Assembly (NCBI GenBank): GCA_002717385.1
Contig: PBDR01000005.1
Location: forward strand, 1-48,463
Direction of reading: 5' to 3'
Origin: Chloroflexota bacterium
GTDB lineage: Bacteria; Chloroflexota; Dehalococcoidia; Lucifugimonadales; Lucifugimonadaceae
DNA: 48,463 nucleotides
Both the position numbers and the translations under genes were made by a program. This document shows, piece by piece, positions 42,636 through 48,463 of this stretch (the first letter of the stretch is position 1; each line of letters opens with the position of its first letter). The notes beneath the pieces are model-generated. The model was not told the DNA's origin. It was given only the letters and a program-made list of their open reading frames with translations, and did no database searches.

Positions 42636-43087
42636 TTTCCTTTTTGTCAAAATTCATTGCATCAGGTTTTACTACAGGTTACTGGCCATTTCCTGGAAAA
42701 TGGACATTCGCTTCATTAGTTGCTATAGTATTTTTTTATTTCTTACAGAATTATTTTGATTCATTGTTTTTTTTGTTAGGTTTTATTTCATTTATTATTA
42801 TTTTGGGTTTTTGGTCGTGTAATAAAATTTATAGTATAAAAGATCCAGATCCAAAATATTGTGTGATAGATGAATGGTCTGGTCAATTGGTCACAATATT
42901 TTTATTACCTATCGATTTATATTGGTTATGTTCAGGATTTTTAATTTTTAGAATTTTAGATATTTTCAAACCTTTTGGTATTAAAAAATTAGAAAAAATT
43001 GGTACAGGAGCTGGGATAATGTTAGATGATATTGTTGCGGGTGTAATCGGGGGGGGTATGTTGCTTTTAATTTCTATTTTTATTTAA
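42614..43087 (+). CDS. pgpA: Phosphatidylglycerophosphatase A
   Basis: A 157-residue membrane enzyme removing phosphate from phosphatidylglycerophosphate. The family motifs are clear: KFIASGFTTGYWPFPGKWTF at the N-terminus, YCVIDEWSGQL in the middle, and FRILDIFKPFGIKKLEK followed by GIMLDDIVAGVIGG. Three to four membrane spans are visible. The start is TTG 42614, overlapping the isomerase gene by 22 bp, or TTG 42626. Together with the PlsY-like gene it is the second phospholipid gene in the window. It converges with 21 bp overlap on the first hydrolase gene. Confidence 0.93.
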   Translation: MGRYLAVISFLSKFIASGFTTGYWPFPGKWTFASLVAIVFFYFLQNYFDSLFFLLGFISFIIILGFWSCNKIYSIKDPDPKYCVIDEWSGQLVTIFLLPIDLYWLCSGFLIFRILDIFKPFGIKKLEKIGTGAGIMLDDIVAGVIGGGMLLLISIFI

Positions 43088-43882
43088 AAAACTTAAATAT
43101 CTACTAGAAAACTTTTCTGGAAAAGATGAATGCATATTATGACCACAATTTTCCCAATATTCGATCTCTAAAACTTTTATATTAGATAACATTTTTTCGT
43201 TATCTTTACTAATTACACCATTTAAATTTGGATCAGCTCTAAAAATTAGTGTTGGTACATCGATTTTAGGTAAAATTTTGTCTGGGGTGTTTGTTCCTAC
43301 GATATCACGAAACAAAATTGTTTCCCAAATTTTATAATCTGCAGACAGTATATTTTTGGCTCTAGACATTGCGACTTCTCTTTTAATCGATGGAGAGAAT
43401 TTTAGGATTTCATTTATTGTATATTCTAAGTTGAATCTTTTTTTTGATAAAAACATTTGTTTTTTAAAATCCCCGAAAATTTTATTTGGTTTTATTTTTC
43501 TATTTATAAAAATAGGAGGATCTTCCATACATAATGTTTTAACAGACTTTTCTTTTATTGAACATATAGCTGCAACGATTCCTCCTAGAGAATGTCCTAA
43601 TAAATTTACAGATTTGGGAGAATTAAATTTAATGAAATGTGAAACTTCTATAGAATAATTTTCCCATGTATAATCATTCAAAACTTTATCTGATTTACCA
43701 TGACCTATAAGATCTATTGCGATTAAATGATATTTTTTAATTATTAAATTGATAATAGGGTTCCAACTTTTCCAAGATGATCCTAACGCATGTATTAAAA
43801 TTATAGTCTCACCATTTTCTGGACCTTCAGAAAAATTAATTTTTGAATTTTCTCCAAAAAATGTTTTTTCATACATTTTCAT
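43067..43882 (-). CDS. Alpha/beta hydrolase
   Basis: A 271-residue alpha/beta-hydrolase. The oxyanion region is IILIHALGSSWKSW, the nucleophile elbow is LLGHSLGGIVAA, the acid is probably the Asp of LIFRADPNLNG, and the histidine is in NCGHNMHSSFPEKF. AIDLIGHGKSD is the typical second strand. It may cleave an ester, lactone or C-C bond. It overlaps the preceding hydrolase gene by 14 bp and is the last of the sucCD-linked run. Confidence 0.9.
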   Translation of the reverse strand: MKMYEKTFFGENSKINFSEGPENGETIILIHALGSSWKSWNPIINLIIKKYHLIAIDLIGHGKSDKVLNDYTWENYSIEVSHFIKFNSPKSVNLLGHSLGGIVAAICSIKEKSVKTLCMEDPPIFINRKIKPNKIFGDFKKQMFLSKKRFNLEYTINEILKFSPSIKREVAMSRAKNILSADYKIWETILFRDIVGTNTPDKILPKIDVPTLIFRADPNLNGVISKDNEKMLSNIKVLEIEYWENCGHNMHSSFPEKFSSRYLSFLNKNRN

Positions 43883-44702
43883 AATTTAAACTAGAGAAAA
43901 ATTTATGAATAGTTTTTGTAAAATCGTGATTCCTTGCAATATGTAAAGAATGACCTGAATTGTTCCATTTTATTAGATTTCCATTTTCCAATAATGAGGT
44001 AACTCTTTTTGCTTCTCTATCTGGCATAATACCTCCTTTTTCTGGATTAGCTTGAATTATAAGAGTTGGGCATTTAATGTTTTTATATAATTCTTCATAG
44101 TTGGAACTATCAGATCTATTATTTATTGACCATAATTCTAAATTGGGGTCGGTTTCAAAAGTCATTATGATTAATTTTTCTAATATTTCACCTTCAGCAT
44201 TTGGGTATAGGATTTTTGTATATTCAACTAATTCTTTATAAGTTTTGATTGTTTTTTTTGTTGTAATTTCTTGTATTTTAATTTTTTCCCTATTACTGTT
44301 TTTTATGGTATTTACTCCAGTGAAAGGATCACCCAAGGCAATAGCGCTCACCATTTTATGATTTAAGGATGCAACTCCTGCGCATATCCAACCACCTAAT
44401 GAATGGCCGACTAAATATCCTGGAGAGTCAAAAATTTTATTTATAAGACAATTTATATCTGTAACCCAATCAAAACGAGAATGTTGAGGAGTAATTCTTC
44501 CAGATTTACCCATACCTCTAAGATCGACAGAAAATAAATGATAATTTTTTGAAAGTAAAAGAATAGATGAATCCCAAGTCTTTTTACTTACTCCAAAACC
44601 ATGAATAAGAAGAAGGTTTGGCGAATTTATTTTTGGGTTTTCCCATTCAGTAATATTTAATGCTATTTTTCCGGTATGAAAATATCTTTCAGAAAAATTC
44701 AA
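43869..44702 (-). CDS. Alpha/beta hydrolase, paralogue of the next gene
   Basis: A 277-residue alpha/beta-hydrolase with LLLIHGFGVSKKTWD (oxyanion), SVDLRGMGKSGR, nucleophile LVGHSLGGWICAG, and a catalytic histidine in NNSGHSLHIARNH. It is similar in layout to the hydrolase encoded by the following gene, suggesting an old duplication or a paired function. Translation begins at TTG 44702, overlapping the sucD stop as TTGA, with no alternative ATG near the N-terminus. Coupling to sucD suggests hydrolysis of a CoA-derived or ester intermediate, which is an inference. Confidence 0.9.
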   Translation of the reverse strand: MNFSERYFHTGKIALNITEWENPKINSPNLLLIHGFGVSKKTWDSSILLLSKNYHLFSVDLRGMGKSGRITPQHSRFDWVTDINCLINKIFDSPGYLVGHSLGGWICAGVASLNHKMVSAIALGDPFTGVNTIKNSNREKIKIQEITTKKTIKTYKELVEYTKILYPNAEGEILEKLIIMTFETDPNLELWSINNRSDSSNYEELYKNIKCPTLIIQANPEKGGIMPDREAKRVTSLLENGNLIKWNNSGHSLHIARNHDFTKTIHKFFSSLNYENV

Positions 44703-45571
44703 GTTAGAACTTCACTTACTTTTTTTCCTATGTATGCAGGAGATTCAACAACATGTACACCAGCATCCGATAAAGCTTTGTTTTTTGCTGATGCCAATCC
44801 TGACTCACCTGTGACTATCGCTCCAGCATGTCCCATTCTTTTCCCTTCTGGTGCCGTATGACCAGCTATTGTAGCAATAACTGGTTTTGAAAGGTGGGTT
44901 TTTATAAAATTCGCGGCTTCTTGTTCTTTATTACCACCTATTTCTCCGATTAAAACAATAGCTTTTGTTTTTTTGTCTTCTTCAAATAATTTTAGTATAT
45001 CTACAAAAGAAGTTCCATTAATGGGATCACCTCCAATTCCTACGCAAGTAGATTGACCAAAACCATTTTGAACTAACTGAGAAATAGCTTCATAAGTTAA
45101 AGTACCAGAACGTGATACCACTCCAATATTTCCAGGTTTAACTATATTCCCAGGTATAATTCCCACTTTAGTTTTTGATTCTGGAGTAATTATTCCAGGG
45201 CAATTTGGACCAAGTAATCTAGTATTTTTATTTATTAAATAAGCTTTAATTTGTACCATGTCGTGAATTGGAATTCCTTCAGTAATGCAAACTATCAATT
45301 CTAATCCTGAGTCTATTTGTTCTATAATTGCATCTTTAGCAAATGGAGCTGGAACAAAAATCACTCCTACATTTGCGTTGGTTTTTTTAATCGCTTCATT
45401 TACTGAAGAAAAATATGGTATTTTATTTTCAAATTTCTTTCCTTCTTTTCCTGGATGTACAGCAGAAACGATATTTGTCCCATATTCCAGCATTCTTAGA
45501 GCTTGAAAACTACCATCTTTGCCTACACCTTGAATTAGTAGTTTTGTATTTTCATCTATTAGGATAGACAT
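44699..45571 (-). CDS. sucD: Succinyl-CoA synthetase alpha subunit
   Basis: A 290-residue ADP/GDP-forming succinate-CoA ligase alpha subunit. The CoA-binding N-domain (LLIQGVGKDGSFQALRMLEY, then PYFSSVNEAI) and the ligase domain are complete. The phosphorylated histidine lies in KRMGHAGAIVTGESG near residue 245. LLGPNCPGIITPESKTKVG and GVVSRSGTLTYEA are family blocks. It makes succinyl-CoA hydrolysis yield ATP or GTP in the citric acid cycle. It follows sucC by 5 bp and its stop overlaps the start of a hydrolase gene. Confidence 0.96.
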   Translation of the reverse strand: MSILIDENTKLLIQGVGKDGSFQALRMLEYGTNIVSAVHPGKEGKKFENKIPYFSSVNEAIKKTNANVGVIFVPAPFAKDAIIEQIDSGLELIVCITEGIPIHDMVQIKAYLINKNTRLLGPNCPGIITPESKTKVGIIPGNIVKPGNIGVVSRSGTLTYEAISQLVQNGFGQSTCVGIGGDPINGTSFVDILKLFEEDKKTKAIVLIGEIGGNKEQEAANFIKTHLSKPVIATIAGHTAPEGKRMGHAGAIVTGESGLASAKNKALSDAGVHVVESPAYIGKKVSEVLT

Positions 45572-45576
45572 TGGTT

Positions 45577-46746
45577 TTATTTACCTCCAGATATTTTTTC
45601 TTTAAGAATGATTGCAGCGTGCTCTAAGTCAGATGCAGAAATGATATCTAAATTAGAATTATTTAGTATAGATAATCCTTCTTCACTGTTTGTTCCTCTC
45701 ATGACCACTACTAATGGGATTTTTGAACTAGTTTCCTTAGATGCTTTAACTATTCCTGTAGCAACTACATCGGCTCTAGCTATACCTGCAAATAAATTTA
45801 CTAATATTATTTCAACATCTTTATCTTCAATAATAATTTTGAAGGCAGCAATAATTTTCTCTTCATTTGCTGATCCACCTATATCCAAAAAATTAGCAGG
45901 CTCTGCCCCTGCCCATTTAGTTAGATCCATTGTCGCCATTGCTAAACCTGCTCCATTTACCATACAACCAACTTTTCCTTTCTCAAGTTTTACATATGAT
46001 AAATCATATTTATTTGTTAGAGCCTCTAATGGTGACATTTGTGATTTATCTTCAAGTTTTTTTAGTGAAGGATGACGGAAAACAGCATCGTCATCTATAT
46101 TAATTTTTGCATCCAGAGCGATTATTTTTTCATCTTTTGTGATGACAAGAGGATTAATCTCAATAAGAGTGCAGTCATTTTTAATAAATAATTTATAAAG
46201 TGATAAAACGATTTGAGAAAATTCATTCTTGAGATTTTCTGGTATTTCAAGGTCTTTACATATTTGCCTAATTTTATAATTTGAAATTCCCAATAAAGGA
46301 GAGCATATAGTTGTTTTGATTTTCTCAGGCATTAATTTAGATACATCTTCTATATCCATACCACCTTCAATACTAGTGATAATTACTGGAGATGAAACTG
46401 TATTGTCAATTATTATAGATAAATAAATTTCTCTTTCAATTTTTGAAGCCTCTTCTATTAGTATCTGGTTAACCTTTATGCCTTTAGAACCTGTTTGGTG
46501 AGTAACTAAATTTTTCCCTAAAAGATTTTCCGCAAAATTGTATGCTTCTATTTCAGAAGTAACCATTTTAACTCCACCTGCCTTACCTCTTCCACCTGTA
46601 TGTACTTGAGCTTTAATTACTGCAGAATTTTCAAATTCTGCGATGTATTTTTTCACTAATTCCAGTGATGAAATAACATAACCATTTGGAGTTGGGATAT
46701 TGTAGTCTGACAACAATTGTTTAGATTGATATTCGTGTAAATTCAA
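45577..46746 (-). CDS. sucC: Succinyl-CoA synthetase beta subunit
   Basis: A 389-residue beta subunit. It starts MNLHEYQSKQLLSDYNIPTP and has the ATP-grasp block VIKAQVHTGGRGKAGGVKMV, the metal-binding LIEINPLVITKDEKIIALDA, and the C-terminal GCMVNGAGLAMATMDL and FLDIGGSANEEKI. It pairs with the sucD product in an alpha-beta complex. It is the first gene of the sucC-sucD-hydrolase-hydrolase run, and the 151 bp upstream, shared with the divergent small membrane protein gene, should hold the promoter. Confidence 0.96.
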   Translation of the reverse strand: MNLHEYQSKQLLSDYNIPTPNGYVISSLELVKKYIAEFENSAVIKAQVHTGGRGKAGGVKMVTSEIEAYNFAENLLGKNLVTHQTGSKGIKVNQILIEEASKIEREIYLSIIIDNTVSSPVIITSIEGGMDIEDVSKLMPEKIKTTICSPLLGISNYKIRQICKDLEIPENLKNEFSQIVLSLYKLFIKNDCTLIEINPLVITKDEKIIALDAKINIDDDAVFRHPSLKKLEDKSQMSPLEALTNKYDLSYVKLEKGKVGCMVNGAGLAMATMDLTKWAGAEPANFLDIGGSANEEKIIAAFKIIIEDKDVEIILVNLFAGIARADVVATGIVKASKETSSKIPLVVVMRGTNSEEGLSILNNSNLDIISASDLEHAAIILKEKISGGK

Positions 46747-46897
46747 CTATGAGTCACTTTCTAATTCATTTGATATTTATTTTAAACCATAACTTATTCA
46801 TTTTAAATAAAGGATTTAAATCATTAGGAATATTTTATGAATTTTTTAAAATATACTTTACAATTTAAAATAATTCTTAAAATAAAATACTAAAAAA

Positions 46898-47122
46898 ATG
46901 AACAGAAAAAAAATATGGAATAAATGGATTAAAATTGCTAGTTACATAGGTACTTTTCAAATGATGTTGATTCTGTGGGTAGTGTATTTTTTGCTGTTAA
47001 TACCTTTTTCATTATTTTTTACAATTTTTAAAGACCCTCTAAAAATAAAAAGGAAACCTTCAACCAATTGGATAAATAGGAAAAAAATATCTAATGTTAG
47101 CAACTATTTAAAAGATCAGTAA
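46898..47122 (+). CDS. Small membrane protein associated with carbamoyltransferase
   Basis: A 74-residue protein with a basic amphipathic start (MNRKKIWNKWIKIASYIG), one long hydrophobic stretch (residues 22-45) and a basic tail (KDPLKIKRKPSTNWINRKK). Small proteins of this build (K/R-rich, a span, then an F-x-DPL-x-IK-x-K-P motif) are often found directly upstream of NodU/CmcH-type carbamoyltransferases, as here with 3 bp between them. A membrane anchor or partner for the transferase is an inference. Confidence 0.75.
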   Translation: MNRKKIWNKWIKIASYIGTFQMMLILWVVYFLLLIPFSLFFTIFKDPLKIKRKPSTNWINRKKISNVSNYLKDQ

Positions 47123-47125
47123 ACT

Positions 47126-48463
47126 ATGAGGATTTTAGGGATTTCTTGTTTTTTTCATGATGCTGCTGCTGTATTAATTGAGGATGGGTTACTCATTTCT
47201 GCAGCTGAGGAAGAAAGATTTACTAGAAAGAAACATGATTTTAATTTTCCTAGTAATGCAATTAATTTTTGTTTGAAAAATTCTAATCTTAATCATACAG
47301 ATATTGATGCAGTTGTTTTTTTTGAGAAACCTTTTCTAAAATTTGAACGAATTTTAACTACTACTGTTTCAAGTTTTCCTAAAACCGTGAAAATGTTTAA
47401 TCAAAGTATGAGAACTTGGTTGTTTGATAAGATATGGATTAAATCCCAAATTAAAGAATTTTTGAAAATCAATGAAGATAAAATTTTCTTTTCGGATCAT
47501 CATTTATCTCATGCTGCATCATCTTATTACTGTTCACCTTTTGATGCTGCAACGATAGTAACTTTTGATGGTGTTGGTGAATGGGCTACAACTACATTCG
47601 GTAATGCAACCAAAAATAAAATTAATCTTGATAAAGAAATACGATTTCCTCATTCTATTGGGTTATTATATTCTGCATTTACTGCATTTTTAGGATTTGA
47701 AGTAAACGAGGGTGAATATAAAGTGATGGGGATGGCCCCTTTTGGTACACCAAAATATTCAGATAAAATTAGGGAAGTTGTTCATCAATTTGAGGACGGT
47801 TCAATATGGTTAAATAATAAATATTTTTCTTTTCATAACAGTACCCACCAATCATATACACGTGATTTTGTAAAATTATTTGGGAAGCCAAGAGAACCTG
47901 AACTTCCCTTTTTTACTGATCAGACAGGTTTTCCTTCGTATTTTGGCGATCCTCCTAAGGATATGAATGAAAAAATCAAATTTAACCAATATTATGCTGA
48001 TATTGCGGCGAGTATTCAATTTGTCACTGAAGAAATAATTATTAAGATGCTAAAAGTTCTTAAAAATGACAGTAAGTCTGACAATTTATGTTTATCTGGT
48101 GGAGTTGCTTTGAATTCGGCAGTTAACGGTAAGATTATTAATGAAACTGGCTTCAAAGATATATTTATTCAACCTGCTGCAGGAGATAGTGGAGGAGCTT
48201 TGGGTGCAGCTATGTATTTCTGGAATGCTATTTCGAGTAATTCTAAAAGATTTCAAATGGATCATGTTTATTGGGGAGAAGAATATTCTCAAGGTTATAT
48301 GAAATCTATATTGGAGAAATATGGATTGAGGTTCAAGATTTATTCTGAAAACGAATTACTTAAAAATATTTCAGAAAAGATTGTCAATCAAAAAGTTATT
48401 GGATGGTTTCAAGGACGATTTGAATGGGGTCCACGGTCATTAGGGAATAGAAGTATATTAGCT
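47126..48463 (+). CDS. Carbamoyltransferase (NodU/CmcH family), 3' end outside window
   Basis: ATG 47126 opens a frame of 446 codons that reaches the window end, so the C-terminus is missing (full proteins have about 550-620 residues). The Kae1-like domain is clear: GISCFFHDAAAVLIEDG, AAEEERFTRKKHDFNFP, the metal-binding SDHHLSHAASSYY and VTFDGVGEW. LCLSGGVALNSAVNGKI and the second-domain hallmark GWFQGRFEWGPRSLGNRSI follow. These enzymes transfer a carbamoyl group from carbamoyl phosphate to sugars or antibiotics through carbamoyl-AMP. The upstream small membrane protein suggests surface-glycan modification at the membrane. Confidence 0.94.
   Translation, partial: MRILGISCFFHDAAAVLIEDGLLISAAEEERFTRKKHDFNFPSNAINFCLKNSNLNHTDIDAVVFFEKPFLKFERILTTTVSSFPKTVKMFNQSMRTWLFDKIWIKSQIKEFLKINEDKIFFSDHHLSHAASSYYCSPFDAATIVTFDGVGEWATTTFGNATKNKINLDKEIRFPHSIGLLYSAFTAFLGFEVNEGEYKVMGMAPFGTPKYSDKIREVVHQFEDGSIWLNNKYFSFHNSTHQSYTRDFVKLFGKPREPELPFFTDQTGFPSYFGDPPKDMNEKIKFNQYYADIAASIQFVTEEIIIKMLKVLKNDSKSDNLCLSGGVALNSAVNGKIINETGFKDIFIQPAAGDSGGALGAAMYFWNAISSNSKRFQMDHVYWGEEYSQGYMKSILEKYGLRFKIYSENELLKNISEKIVNQKVIGWFQGRFEWGPRSLGNRSILA

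Noticed and set aside
45608..46075. 155-codon plus-strand open frame
   Set aside because: Antisense shadow of sucC, whose protein is unmistakable.
1..48463. tRNA, rRNA, CRISPR array, insertion sequence or phage genes
   Set aside because: I looked in the intergenic spaces for T-loop sequences, regularly spaced repeats, transposase or integrase motifs and found none. Only a covariance-model search would exclude small RNAs.

Overview
This 48 kb window is bacterial, very AT-rich (roughly 30% G+C by eye, not computed) and densely packed. I see about 45 protein genes, no tRNA or rRNA, no CRISPR array and no transposase. Start codons are often TTG or GTG, and Shine-Dalgarno sites are mostly weak. 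The gene set has four enolase-superfamily sugar-acid dehydratases, two phytanoyl-CoA-dioxygenase-like genes, a GMC oxidoreductase, an orphan hydantoinase B, a LarA homologue, DUF1800, an RNase Y-YmdB operon, a TL5-type ribosomal protein L25 and a MoeB-CysM pair. This resembles a free-living, probably marine, oligotrophic bacterium that degrades diverse organics. A low-GC member of the SAR202-type Chloroflexota is my best guess. It is an inference from gene content and was not tested by phylogeny.

Layout. 1-0.9 kb: the 3' end of an unrecognised gene. 0.9-5.1 kb (minus): a catabolic unit of cupin, hydantoinase B, galactonate-dehydratase-like enolase and DMT transporter. 5.3-7.0 kb (plus): glycosyltransferase and nucleotide-sugar epimerase, coupled by a TTGA overlap. 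7.0-12.6 kb: two paralogous lipoproteins flank an unrelated lipoprotein and a LarA-type racemase; the second lipoprotein ends a DUF1800-NHL-lipoprotein operon. 12.7-15.2 kb: a tandem pair of rhamnonate-dehydratase-like genes with identical ends and an identical upstream region. 15.2-21.9 kb: MATE-like exporter, 3-methyladenine glycosylase, DinB protein, old-yellow enzyme, TrmL, PhyH dioxygenase and acyltransferase-3. 22-31.7 kb: possible tiny membrane peptides, Gfo/Idh/MocA oxidoreductase, ABC-2 permease, GMC oxidoreductase with a truncated PhyH-like gene, transaldolase, VOC protein, YeiH-type exporter, another enolase-superfamily dehydratase and DusB. 31.7-37.4 kb: a phosphomannose-isomerase-type cupin, then the minus-strand cluster L25, RNase Y, YmdB, PHP phosphoesterase, PlsY-like and zinc-finger membrane protein. 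37.7-43.1 kb (plus): MoeB/ThiF, CysM, amidase, two hydroxypyruvate-isomerase-like genes and PgpA. 43.1-46.7 kb (minus): sucC, sucD and two overlapping alpha/beta hydrolases. 46.9 kb to the end: a small membrane protein and a carbamoyltransferase that runs off the window.

How they fit together. The dehydratases yield 2-keto-3-deoxy acids. Hydroxypyruvate isomerase, transaldolase, LarA and succinyl-CoA synthetase could carry such carbon onward, and the DMT, MATE-like and YeiH proteins could move substrates or products. MoeB-CysM suggests cysteine synthesis from a protein-thiocarboxylate sulfur donor. RNase Y, YmdB and the PHP protein form an RNA- and nucleotide-turnover group. The most notable local signals are the identical ends of the rhamnonate-dehydratase pair, the repeated use of TTGA stop/start overlaps, an unnamed lipoprotein family, and several genes separated from their usual partners (HyuB, LarA, DUF1800, CysM). 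I found no self-contained defence or mobile system.
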